Source of the DNA: Pseudomonadota bacterium
GTDB lineage: Bacteria > Pseudomonadota > Gammaproteobacteria > Steroidobacterales > Steroidobacteraceae
Direction of reading: 5' to 3'
Assembly (NCBI GenBank): GCA_023457495.1
Contig: JAEWLQ010000117.1
Location: 1-30,576 of the forward strand
Length of the DNA stretch: 30,576 nucleotides
Below, piece by piece: positions 1-7,613 of this stretch. The stretch's first letter is position 1. Each line of letters starts with the position of its first letter. The notes under the pieces are model-generated. The model made no database searches, had not been told where the DNA came from, and saw only the letters and a list, made by a program, of their open reading frames with translations. The position numbers were made by a program, and so were the translations under genes.

Positions 1-1912
1 CCTTCTCCGCCTGCTGGCGCGCCGCCAGGGCCAGCTGATTGGCCTGGCCCGCGTTGTCGGCGGTCTGCTTGACGGTCGAGGTCATCTGCTCCATCGACGA
101 AGCCGTCTCTTCCAGGCTCGAGGCCTGTTCTTCCGTGCGCTGCGAGAGGTTCGTATTGCCGCGCGAGATCTCCTCGGCGCCGGACTGCATCTGGCCGCTC
201 GCGACCTTGACGCGGTTGACCAGGTCACTCGTGGCCTCGAGCAGGGAATTCACGCCGCGGCACAGCGTTTCGAGGTCGCCGGATTTCCCTTCGAGCGGAA
301 TGCGGTGCGTGAGGTCGCCATCGATGGCGAACTTGACGACGCCCTGCGTCTGCTCGACCGCGGCCTGCAACTCGCGCTGCGCGCGCATGATCGCGGTCAC
401 TTCGGTCGCGTACTTCACGACCTTGAAGGGGGTGCCGTTCGCATCGGGAATCGGGTTGTACGAAGACTGCAACCAGATTTCGCGTCCACCCTTGGCGATG
501 CGGCGGTACGTGCCCATCACGGCCTCGCCGCGATTGAGCCTGGCCCAATACTCGCGATACTCCGGAGTGGCGGCGAAGCTCTCTTCCACGAACATGCTGT
601 GATGCCGGCCGAGCACTTCGCTCGGCGAATAACCCATGACGCGCGAGAAGTTGTCGTTCAACTTGCGCACGGTGCCGTCCATGTCGAATTCGATGATCGC
701 CTGCGCGCGGCCGATGGCTTCGAGCTGACCGGCGTAGTCCGCGTTGCGCTCCATCTGCGCGGTCACGTCGGAGCCGTACATGACGACCTTGAAAGGTTTG
801 CCATCGGGACCCGAGATCGGGTTGTAGGAAGCCTGCACCCACACCGGCCGGCCGCCCTTCGCGACACGCTGGTAGGTGCCGATGTTCACTTCACCGCGAT
901 TGAGCGCGGCCCAGAACGCGCGGTACTCCTGGCTTGCCGCGAACTTCGAATCGACCAATACGCTGTGATGCTTGCCAAGGATCTCCTCGGCCTTGTAGCC
1001 CATGCCGCGCGTGCAGTTGGCGTTGACCTTGCGCACGATGCCGTTCATGTCGAATTCCACGACCGCCTGCGAACGGCTCATCGCGGCGATCTGCGCGCGC
1101 GAGTCCGCATCCGCGGCATCGCGGGCCTGCAACGCACTCTGCATGTCGGCGAGCGAGCGCATGAGTTGGCTTGCCTCGTCGCTGCCCTGCGCTTCGATGA
1201 CGTTGTCGAGCCGGCCCTGACGGATGGCGTCCGCGACCGAAACCGCGTTGCGCAGCGGCCGGACGATGCTGCGAGTGAGCACGATCGCGAACCCGAGCCC
1301 GAATACGAGCGCCGCGAGGCACGCGAGCCAGATGCTGCGCCGCGCGCTCAGGTAGCTTGCGTGACTGTCGGCGGCGGAAGCGATGAATCCCTGTTGCTGC
1401 TGATTGCGCAGCGTGCGAAATGGCGCGATGTACGCCTCGAGCATCGGCGCGAGCTCGGAACTGAACTGCTGCATCGCCAGCTCGCGGGTCTTCGGATCCT
1501 TCGCGAGGTCCAGGACCACGGAGCGCTGCGCCAGGTATTGGTCGCGCCTGACGGCCGCCTCGGCGAGCAAAGCCTCGCCCGCCTCGTCTTGCACGAGGGC
1601 CTCGAGTTGCGCCAGCCCCTCGGAATTCATCCGGCTGTTGCCGTCCATTTCGCTGCGCAGGCGCTGGACCACCGATTCGTTGCCATTGGCGAGCAGCACC
1701 TGCAGGGACTTCGCGAGGTTGTCGCGCGTGCGGGTCTCCATCTCCATCGCGATGCGCGCCTTTTCCCACTGCTGGGTGGACATGTGCGTGACCACCGAGT
1801 CGATGTGCGAAAGACGGGAGAAGACGATCGCGCCGATGACCGCCGACGCGACCAGCAGCAGGCCGAAGCCGATGGCGAGCCGCACGGAAACCTTGAGACC
1901 GGAAAACCTCAT
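1..1912 (-). CDS. Methyl-accepting chemotaxis protein with two PAS domains (partial, C-terminus off the left edge)
   Basis: This is a transmembrane chemoreceptor that would control CheA autophosphorylation. The window holds its first 637 codons. A first membrane helix spans about residues 12-33, followed by a periplasmic helical region. A second helix lies near 194-213, followed by a HAMP-like stretch. Two closely similar PAS domains cover about 280-385 and 400-510; each has an MGY...E(I/V)LG(K/R)HHS segment and a YNPI segment. The start of the signalling domain is visible, with a TNLSQRTEEQASSLEETA motif near 587-604. The ATG at 1912 is chosen because GGAG lies 9 nt upstream and the first membrane helix follows directly. 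It lies 47 nt after cheA, which suggests the receptor signals through that kinase. The paired PAS layout resembles Aer/BdlA-type energy or redox receptors. The ligand or cofactor cannot be told from sequence. Confidence 0.93.
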   Translation of the reverse strand, partial: MRFSGLKVSVRLAIGFGLLLVASAVIGAIVFSRLSHIDSVVTHMSTQQWEKARIAMEMETRTRDNLAKSLQVLLANGNESVVQRLRSEMDGNSRMNSEGLAQLEALVQDEAGEALLAEAAVRRDQYLAQRSVVLDLAKDPKTRELAMQQFSSELAPMLEAYIAPFRTLRNQQQQGFIASAADSHASYLSARRSIWLACLAALVFGLGFAIVLTRSIVRPLRNAVSVADAIRQGRLDNVIEAQGSDEASQLMRSLADMQSALQARDAADADSRAQIAAMSRSQAVVEFDMNGIVRKVNANCTRGMGYKAEEILGKHHSVLVDSKFAASQEYRAFWAALNRGEVNIGTYQRVAKGGRPVWVQASYNPISGPDGKPFKVVMYGSDVTAQMERNADYAGQLEAIGRAQAIIEFDMDGTVRKLNDNFSRVMGYSPSEVLGRHHSMFVEESFAATPEYREYWARLNRGEAVMGTYRRIAKGGREIWLQSSYNPIPDANGTPFKVVKYATEVTAIMRAQRELQAAVEQTQGVVKFAIDGDLTHRIPLEGKSGDLETLCRGVNSLLEATSDLVNRVKVASGQMQSGAEEISRGNTNLSQRTEEQASSLEETASSMEQMTSTVKQTADNAGQANQLALAARQQAEK

Positions 1913-1963
1913 TTACGCGAACTCCACGGAGATCTGAACCAGGCAATCGAAAGAGGACGTCAT
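1913..1963 (-). other. Possible 16-codon leader ORF between cheA and the chemoreceptor gene
   Basis: An ATG at 1963 overlaps the cheA stop codon as ATGA. It opens a 16-codon frame whose TAA directly abuts the chemoreceptor ATG (TAAATG). The GGAG ribosome binding site of the receptor gene lies inside the frame. Ribosomes finishing cheA could re-initiate here and pass straight to the receptor start, which would couple translation. The peptide has no recognisable domain. It could also be chance, since a frame this short arises easily. Confidence 0.3.
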
Positions 1964-4047
1964 GCGGCCACCTGCGTGCCGTTGGCGGAATCGGCATCGC
2001 GGCCCGACCGCTGCGCGAAGAAATGCGTGATCACGCCGGGCACGTCGAGGATGAGCGCGACCCGGCCATCGCCGAGCATGGTCGCGCCGGCAAGACCCGC
2101 CACTGGGCGGAAGTTGGACTCGAGACTCTTGATGACCACCTGCTGCTGCGACATCAGCTCGTCGACGAACAGGCCGACCCGTTTGCCGTCGGCTTCGACC
2201 ACCATGAGCAGGCCATCGAGCAGGTCCGTGTGCTGCGGCTCGACGCCGAACAACTCGTACATCCGCACGATGGGTAGATAGGCATCGCGCAGCCTGAACA
2301 CCTCGGTCCGGTTGGCGATCGTGTTGACCATCTCGCGCCGCACCTCGATGGTCTCGACGATGGAGACGATCGGCACGACGTAGACCTCACTGCCGACGCG
2401 CGCAAGTTGGCCGTCGAGGATCGCGAGCGTGAGCGGCAGGCGGATGCGCACCGTGCTGCCACGGCCCGGCACCGAGTGGATCTGCACGTGGCCGCCGAGC
2501 TCGTTGATGTTGCGTTTGACGACGTCCATGCCGACCCCGCGGCCCGACACGTCGCTGACGACGTCGGCGGTGGAGAAGCCGGGTGCGAAGATGAGATTGA
2601 AGATGCGCTCGTCGGACAGCTCCTCATCGATGCCGACGAGCCCGCGATCGCGCGCCTTCGCGAGGATCTTGTCGCGCTTGAGGCCGCCACCGTCGTCGGT
2701 GACTTCCACCACGACGTTGCCGCCCTTGTGATAGGCGTTGAGCTCGATCACGCCATGTGCGGCCTTGCCCGCCGCGAGGCGCACGTCCGGCGATTCGATG
2801 CCGTGGTCGATGGAGTTCCGCAGCAGGTGCACGAGCGGATCGCCGATCTTCTCGAGCACCGTCTTGTCGAGCTCGGTCTGCTCGCCATTGAGCCGAAGCT
2901 CGATCTTCTTCCCCAGCCGCTGGCCGAGGTCGCGCACCAGGCGCGGGAAGCGGTTGAACACGAAGCTGATGGGCAGCATGCGCACGCGCATGACGCTTTC
3001 CTGCAGGTTGCGCATGTGCCGCTCGAGCTGCCCGAGCGCGCTGCGCAGCTCTTCGGCCCCTTCCAGCGGCGCCGCAAGCTGGCTCAGAACGGATTGCGTT
3101 ATCACGAGCTCGCCCACCGAGTTCAGCAGCTCATCTATCTTCTCGATGCTGACGCGTATCGAACCGCCATCCGCCGCAATGGCCGCGACGGAGGCAGTGC
3201 CTGCAGCGGCGGTGCCTGGCACGGGAAATCCGGGAGAAGGCGGTGATTCGGGTTTGGGGGCGGAAATGGCCGGCACCGGCGCGGGGGGCGCGGCGACGGG
3301 CTCGGGCTGCGAAGCGCCGAACGCTTCGATGTTGAGATCGCATTCGCCCTCGACCCAGTCGAAGACCGCGCGGATGGCGGATTCCTCGACCGCGCCCGTC
3401 AACTCGATGCGCCACGAGAGGCGGCATTCCTCAGGATCGAGCTCGGCGAGCAGCGGCACCCACTTGGCGTCCACGCGCACCTCGCAGGGCCCGAGCGAGC
3501 CGAGCTCGCGCAGCAGGCGCACCGGATCGTTGCCGTGACGCAGTAGTTTGGGACCGGGAATGAAATGGATGCGCCAGCCGGCAGGACCGGCGCTCACCGG
3601 CGCGGGCGCCTGCGACACCGGCGCCGCCACGGGGGCGACATTGCCCACCGGGTCACCGCGGGTCGCGAGGATGCCCTCGATCTCGGCCTGCAGCACTGCC
3701 GCGCGCGCGCTGTCCAGAGGTTGTTTGGCCTGGGTCGCGCCCAGCATCTCCCGCATCAGGTCGCCGGCACGCAGCAACGTGTCCACCATCGCGGGGTTCG
3801 CGCGGCGATTGCCGCTGCGCAATTCATCGAGCAGCGTTTCGAGCTTGTGCGTGAACGAGGCGATGGCGTTGAAGCCGAAGGTCGCGCTGCCGCCCTTGAT
3901 CGAATGCGCGACGCGGAAAATCGTGTTGATCAGTTCGAGGTCCGATTCTCCGGCCGACAGCTTGAGCAGCGCGGCCTCCATGGAATCGAGCGCCTCGAAG
4001 CTCTCGGCGAAGAACGTCTCGTGGAATTGGGACAGGTCGAGTGACAT
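1960..4047 (-). CDS. cheA: Chemotaxis histidine kinase CheA
   Basis: CheA autophosphorylates and passes phosphate to CheY to set flagellar rotation. The 695-residue protein has an HPt domain with phospho-acceptor His48 in VAHSIKGG. A region at about 158-240 resembles a CheY-binding P2 domain (FIPGPKLLRHGNDP). A Pro/Ala-rich linker follows, then the dimerisation helices from about 297 (IDELLNSVGELVI). The ATPase domain carries N box LLRNSIDHG near 408-416, G1 box DDGGG near 451 and G2 box GRGVGMDVV near 502. A CheW-like domain ends the protein. All catalytic motifs are intact. It lies 12 nt after the STAS gene and upstream of a chemoreceptor gene. In Pseudomonas cheA directly follows cheZ; here motC, motD, a DUF2802 gene and a STAS gene come between. 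No cheB, cheR or cheW is in the window. Confidence 0.97.
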   Translation of the reverse strand: MSLDLSQFHETFFAESFEALDSMEAALLKLSAGESDLELINTIFRVAHSIKGGSATFGFNAIASFTHKLETLLDELRSGNRRANPAMVDTLLRAGDLMREMLGATQAKQPLDSARAAVLQAEIEGILATRGDPVGNVAPVAAPVSQAPAPVSAGPAGWRIHFIPGPKLLRHGNDPVRLLRELGSLGPCEVRVDAKWVPLLAELDPEECRLSWRIELTGAVEESAIRAVFDWVEGECDLNIEAFGASQPEPVAAPPAPVPAISAPKPESPPSPGFPVPGTAAAGTASVAAIAADGGSIRVSIEKIDELLNSVGELVITQSVLSQLAAPLEGAEELRSALGQLERHMRNLQESVMRVRMLPISFVFNRFPRLVRDLGQRLGKKIELRLNGEQTELDKTVLEKIGDPLVHLLRNSIDHGIESPDVRLAAGKAAHGVIELNAYHKGGNVVVEVTDDGGGLKRDKILAKARDRGLVGIDEELSDERIFNLIFAPGFSTADVVSDVSGRGVGMDVVKRNINELGGHVQIHSVPGRGSTVRIRLPLTLAILDGQLARVGSEVYVVPIVSIVETIEVRREMVNTIANRTEVFRLRDAYLPIVRMYELFGVEPQHTDLLDGLLMVVEADGKRVGLFVDELMSQQQVVIKSLESNFRPVAGLAGATMLGDGRVALILDVPGVITHFFAQRSGRDADSANGTQVAA

Positions 4048-4059
4048 CGCGACGCCCGC

Positions 4060-4497
4060 TCAGCCCGGGCACTCGAGCAGTGGACCGACGCCGAGGATGC
4101 GCACGGCATCTTCGAACACCGCCGAGCGCGATTTCCAGGTGTATTGCACGTTGCGCTCCAGGCATTCCAGCGCGAACGCGAGGACGAGCTGCACACCAGC
4201 CGTGTCGACCTGCTGGACGGCGCCGCCCTCGATCTCGCAGGGACCCGGACGCTCGAGCTGCTCGATCAGGTGGGCCTTCAGCGACTCCGCTTCCTTGATC
4301 GTGCAGGAAACCGGCAGCACGACCCGGCCCGTCGCGGGTGCCGCGACAGGCAAAACATCAGCCGGGATCGCCTCGGTCGGCGATGTATCCATGGGTCTCG
4401 GGCTCTCCAAAACGGTCTCCTCCACCGTTTGTTTCGGCCGTTTCCTGGCCCGAGTTGATGAGACCCGCTTCACACTGCGAGACCTGGACTTGCTCAT
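4060..4497 (-). CDS. STAS-domain protein (anti-sigma factor antagonist / MlaB-like fold)
   Basis: This 145-residue protein has a C-terminal STAS domain from about residue 58 to the end. Its signature segment reads VDTAGVQL, where SpoIIAA-type regulators have an Asp-Ser-Ser-Gly site. The usual phosphoserine position is therefore Ala, which suggests it is not switched by serine phosphorylation. The first 22 residues are Arg/Lys/Ser-rich. The start at 4497 overlaps the stop of the preceding gene as ATGA. An in-frame ATG at 4392 would remove the basic tail and give a 110-residue protein closer to the usual length, so the start is uncertain. STAS proteins often accompany cheA in clusters, but the partner here is unknown. 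A structural or receptor-associated role with CheA is an inference from position. Confidence 0.8.
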   Translation of the reverse strand: MSKSRSRSVKRVSSTRARKRPKQTVEETVLESPRPMDTSPTEAIPADVLPVAAPATGRVVLPVSCTIKEAESLKAHLIEQLERPGPCEIEGGAVQQVDTAGVQLVLAFALECLERNVQYTWKSRSAVFEDAVRILGVGPLLECPG

Positions 4498-4910
4498 GCG
4501 GCGTGTTCACTGCCCACCCCCTCACCTCCGTGCAGGCGTTGGAGTAGGCGGGCCTCCGTGTCGGGAACGCCGCTGGTCGCGACGATTTCATCGACGGTGG
4601 CCCCGGCGCGCGCCAGGCGGCGGGCGGTTTCATAGCTGCGGATCGCCGCGGGTTCACGACGACGCGGCGCCGGTTCTTCGACGGGCCGCTCGACCCGCGC
4701 TGGAACCGCGGCGACCAGCGTCGCGAGCGCGCTGATCTTCTCGGTCAGCGCCTGGATGTCGGCCTGCGCGCGCCGTTGCTCGGCCTGCAGCTGTTCCAGT
4801 TGATCGGCCGCCTCGCGCCGCATGCGGCCCAGCGCCCAGGCGAAGGCGCCGAACGCGCAAACGATGGCGACGACGCGCAAGGCGTCGATCAAGTAATCGA
4901 TGTTTTCCAC
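4494..4910 (-). CDS. DUF2802-family membrane-anchored protein
   Basis: The protein of 138 residues starts with a single membrane segment at about residues 8-27. A charged, probably coiled-coil stretch follows (REAADQLEQLQAEQRRAQ). The C-terminus has a helix-turn-helix-like block (ARRLARAGATVDEIVATSG). This layout matches DUF2802 proteins commonly found in flagellar/chemotaxis clusters of gammaproteobacteria, whose function is unknown. I chose the GTG at 4910, four nt after the motD stop, because a GGGAG ribosome binding site lies about 7 nt before it. An in-frame ATG at 4982 would overlap motD by 68 nt and add 24 residues. The stop overlaps the STAS start as ATGA, so the two are probably translationally coupled. 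The C-terminal block might bind protein or DNA; nothing here proves either. Confidence 0.85.
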   Translation of the reverse strand: MENIDYLIDALRVVAIVCAFGAFAWALGRMRREAADQLEQLQAEQRRAQADIQALTEKISALATLVAAVPARVERPVEEPAPRRREPAAIRSYETARRLARAGATVDEIVATSGVPDTEARLLQRLHGGEGVGSEHAA

Positions 4911-4914
4911 GAAC

Positions 4915-5979
4915 TCACTCCCGCGTCGGATTTCCGGCGCCTGCAATTGGCCTTGCAGGTAGAGGAGCAGGTTCCGTGCCACGGGCGGCGGCCGGCGCGG
5001 CAGGTTGTGTGACGGTGTTCACGGGCGCGTTTTCCGGTTGCGCCAATTCACCCGGAGTGGCGAGAGCGTCGGGAGCTTGCGGAGCTTCCTGGGTCTGGCC
5101 GGCGGCGTCCGAAGGCGCCGGTGCGCCCTCGCCCGCGAGGATGACGATGACCACGCGACGATTCGCGTTGCGGCCCGCCACCGTGTCATTCGACTCGCTC
5201 GGCCGGTATTCGCCGAAACCGAGCACCGAGAGGCGCGCCGGAGAAATGCCGGCACGCGCGAAGTGATGCACGACACTCGCGGCGCGCGCCGAGGACAGCT
5301 CCCAGTTCGACGGGAACGCCACGGTGTTGATCGGCTGGTTGTCGGTGTGGCCCTCGACCCGCACGGGGTTCGGGTACTTCACGAGCGTGGTCGCGAGCGC
5401 ATCGAGCGCCGGCTTGGCCTTGCCGGACAGCGTGGCGACGCCGCTCGCGAACAGGATGTCGGTGCGCACTTCGACCTCGAGCCAGAACTCGTGGCGGCGC
5501 ACCGCGACGAGATTCGCTGCAACCAACGCCTGCAGCGCCTGCTCGAGCTCGTCGGCGACGCGTTCGAGCTGCAGCGCGGCGCGATTGTTGAGCGCGTTCG
5601 GTTGCGCACGGCCCGTGCGTCCCGCGCCCGGATACGGCGCCGCTCCCGCGCCGGCGTCACCCGTCGTATCGATATGGATGGCCTCGAGCATCTCGCGCGG
5701 CTGACCCTCGATCATCGATTGCTTGACGATGGTCATCTGGATGTCGGCGCCGGAGCCGCGGGTCTTCATGCCCACCTGGACGGGTTCCAGCGTCTTCGGT
5801 GTGCCGCGGAACGCGGCCTGCAGCGAGTCGGACAACACGCGGAACTTGCCTTCGTTGACCGACGAGATCGCGTACATCACCACGAAGAACGCGAGCAGCA
5901 GCGTGATGAGGTCGCCATAGGGGATGGCCCAGGCCTCGTGGTTTGCGTGCTCTTCGTGCTTCTTGTGTCTGCGGGCCAT
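4915..5979 (-). CDS. motD: Flagellar motor stator protein MotD (MotB family)
   Basis: MotD is the peptidoglycan-anchoring stator subunit that, with MotC, conducts ions to drive rotation. It has a short basic N-terminus, then a membrane helix with the ion-binding Asp near residue 23 (PYGDLITLLLAFFVVMYA). A plug/linker region follows, then an OmpA-like peptidoglycan-binding domain with VEGHTDNQPI and FGEYRPS motifs. The last 80 or so residues are Pro/Ala-rich and look disordered. The ATG at 5979 is chosen by family similarity (MARR...). No good ribosome binding site precedes it, because the DNA just upstream belongs to an inverted-repeat element. A TTG at 6000, inside that element, would add seven residues. 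The gap to motC is 125 bp, unlike the tight spacing elsewhere in the cluster. Confidence 0.94.
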   Translation of the reverse strand: MARRHKKHEEHANHEAWAIPYGDLITLLLAFFVVMYAISSVNEGKFRVLSDSLQAAFRGTPKTLEPVQVGMKTRGSGADIQMTIVKQSMIEGQPREMLEAIHIDTTGDAGAGAAPYPGAGRTGRAQPNALNNRAALQLERVADELEQALQALVAANLVAVRRHEFWLEVEVRTDILFASGVATLSGKAKPALDALATTLVKYPNPVRVEGHTDNQPINTVAFPSNWELSSARAASVVHHFARAGISPARLSVLGFGEYRPSESNDTVAGRNANRRVVIVILAGEGAPAPSDAAGQTQEAPQAPDALATPGELAQPENAPVNTVTQPAAPAAARGTEPAPLPARPIAGAGNPTRE

Positions 5980-5983
5980 GTAA

Positions 5984-6101
5984 ATGGGGACAGTCCCCAA
6001 TTTCTAGCAAATGGGGCCGGACCTCCTCCTAAATCATCTCTTGCTCGAAACTCGCTTCACGAGGTCCGGCCCCATTTGCTAGAAATTGGGGACCGTCCCG
6101 C
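5984..6101 (-). repeat. REP-like inverted-repeat element in the motC-motD gap
   Basis: Two 39-bp arms (5987-6025 and 6061-6099) are inverted copies with one mismatch, separated by a 35-bp loop. The outer end of the left arm is itself a 13-bp palindrome (GGGGACAGTCCCC, 5986-5998), and the right arm carries the related GGGGACCGTCCC. The arms share the segment TTTCTAGCAAATGGGGCCGG. Transcribed RNA would fold into a long stem between the two stator genes. The look of a palindrome inside a larger palindrome resembles REP/BIME or MITE elements mobilised by RAYT (IS200-like) transposases. That assignment is inference, because no transposase gene is in the window. The element ends only a few bases before the motD start and takes the place where its ribosome binding site should be. 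Strand is given by the transcript. Confidence 0.85.
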
Positions 6102-6104
6102 TAA

Positions 6105-6845
6105 CTAATGTAGGTAGCCGTTCAATTTCGACTCGATCGCGCGGGGGTTCTCGCCCAGCACGATGGACACCACGCCTTCGATCACCATCTCGCGCACCTG
6201 CGTCTGCTCGGCGACGATGCCCTTGAGCTTGCCGGCGATCGGCAGGAAGAACAGGTTCGCGAGACCGATGCCGTACACGGTCGCGGTGAACGCCGCGGCG
6301 ATGCCCTGCCCGAGCTTCGACGGATCGGCGAGGTTCTGCATGACGGCCATGAGACCGAGCACCGCGCCGATGATGCCGAGCGTCGGCGCGTAGATGCCCA
6401 TGCCTTCGTAGACTTTCGCGGCGCGCTGGTCGACGTGCTCGCGCACGCCCACCTCGACCTCGAGGATGGCGCGGATCGCATCCGGCTCGCCGCCGTCGAC
6501 GACGAGCTGCAGTCCGCGCTTCACGAACGGGTCCTCTTCCTTCTCGATGAGCGGCTCGAGACCCAACAAACCCTGCTTGCGCGCGATCGTGCTCCACTCG
6601 ACGATCTTCTTGATCAGCTCTTCCGCCTGCATTTTCGGCGGCCTGAGCACCCAGGCGAACCGGGCCATCGCGTGTTTGAACACCGGCAGCGGTGTCTGGA
6701 TGAAAATCGCCGCGAGCGTGCCCACGACCACGATCATGAACGCCGCGGCCGACAGCAATGCCGTGATACCCGCGCCCTTGAGTACGGCGCCCACCAGCAC
6801 CGCGACCAGCGCGAGGATGAATCCGATGGCGGAAAGTATGTCCAC
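6105..6845 (-). CDS. motC: Flagellar motor stator protein MotC (MotA family)
   Basis: MotC is the ion-channel stator subunit with four membrane helices, acting with MotD on FliG. The 246-residue protein begins MDILSAIGFILALVAV and has a second hydrophobic helix at about 31-50. A cytoplasmic loop (WSTIARKQGLLGLEPLI ... RGLQLVVDG) precedes helices 3 and 4 (GIYAPTLGIIGAVLGLM; ATVYGIGLANLFFLPIAG). The end reads ENPRAIESKLNGYL. These segments match the MotC type found beside cheZ in polar-flagellum clusters rather than the longer E. coli MotA. The start is GTG at 6845, three nt after the cheZ stop. Its spacing implies co-translation with cheZ. The following motD is separated from it by an inverted-repeat element. 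Confidence 0.95.
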   Translation of the reverse strand: MDILSAIGFILALVAVLVGAVLKGAGITALLSAAAFMIVVVGTLAAIFIQTPLPVFKHAMARFAWVLRPPKMQAEELIKKIVEWSTIARKQGLLGLEPLIEKEEDPFVKRGLQLVVDGGEPDAIRAILEVEVGVREHVDQRAAKVYEGMGIYAPTLGIIGAVLGLMAVMQNLADPSKLGQGIAAAFTATVYGIGLANLFFLPIAGKLKGIVAEQTQVREMVIEGVVSIVLGENPRAIESKLNGYLH

Positions 6846-6848
6846 TGG

Positions 6849-7604
6849 CTACTTACCCGCCGCGACGCTCGCGATGAGCGCGTCGATGTCGTCCTGCCCG
6901 TTGAGCGCATCCACGGACGTGGACACGCCCGGGACCTGCGGACCCGCGCCGCGATAGAGATCGGCGACCTCGACCGGCAGCTTCAGCGCCGGCATGCGCC
7001 GCGTGTCCTCGCCATTGGCGAGCGCCACGAGCTGCGCGAGTACGGCCTCGAGCTCGCTCACGAGCGCGATGATGCCGCGGATGATCTGGCCGGTGAGATC
7101 CTGGTACCCCTGCGCGAGCAGCACTTCCGACAGCAGCCCTCGCACCTGGTCGGCATCCGTCCGCGCGCGACCGAGAAACTCCTGCGCCCGCTCGGGCCAG
7201 TCGGAGTCCAGGGCGAGCTGACGCTGCCCGAACGCGTTCCACTCCGTAACCAGCTGCGCCGCGGCGCGCGAAGTGCGCTCGACCAGCGGCCCGGATTGAT
7301 CGACGAGATCGAGCGTGCGATGCGCCGCCTCGTCGGTGAGCTTGACCACGTGCGAGAGTCGCTTGCGCGCATCCGGCACTTCCTCGGCGAGCGCGTCGAT
7401 ACGCGCCTGCTCGCGAAAACGCCGCAGCGCGGACTTCGCGCTCTCGGTCAGCCGGCGCAGCTCGGGATTGAATTCTTCATTGAGCCCCGCGCGCAGGCGT
7501 TCGAACGCGCCGCGAAACGCGGGCTCGTCGTTCGCTTCCAGCGCGGTGGCGAGATCGGCAACCTGCGATCGATAGCGATCGTGCAGCGTGTCGGGTCTGG
7601 ACAT
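6849..7604 (-). CDS. cheZ: Chemotaxis phosphatase CheZ
   Basis: CheZ removes phosphate from CheY-P to end the signal. The 251-residue protein is mostly helical. The catalytic segment AQGYQDLTGQII carries Asp169 and Gln173, matching Asp143 and Gln147 of E. coli CheZ. The C-terminal tail has QDDIDALIASV, the CheY-binding amphipathic peptide. An acidic, flexible linker lies between. The gene lies 9 nt after cheY and 3 nt before motC. The presence of CheZ supports a gamma- or betaproteobacterial origin. Nothing is missing. Confidence 0.95.
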   Translation of the reverse strand: MSRPDTLHDRYRSQVADLATALEANDEPAFRGAFERLRAGLNEEFNPELRRLTESAKSALRRFREQARIDALAEEVPDARKRLSHVVKLTDEAAHRTLDLVDQSGPLVERTSRAAAQLVTEWNAFGQRQLALDSDWPERAQEFLGRARTDADQVRGLLSEVLLAQGYQDLTGQIIRGIIALVSELEAVLAQLVALANGEDTRRMPALKLPVEVADLYRGAGPQVPGVSTSVDALNGQDDIDALIASVAAGK

Positions 7605-7613
7605 GGTCGACGC

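Noticed and set aside
891..1997. Minus-strand frame overlapping the chemoreceptor gene in another register
   Set aside because: The correct register, beginning at 1912, gives membrane helices, two PAS domains and the receptor signalling motif; this one gives only Arg/Gly/Ala-rich sequence.
305..2281. Long open frame on the plus strand opposite the chemoreceptor and cheA genes
   Set aside because: It is an antisense shadow caused by high G+C and codon bias. Its translation is Arg/His/Asp-rich without any domain, and the minus strand carries clear conserved proteins.
5980..6000. TTG start for motD at 6000
   Set aside because: It would add seven residues encoded by the inverted-repeat element, and family members start at the MARR position. 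It is kept only as a possibility because the ATG at 5979 lacks a good ribosome binding site.
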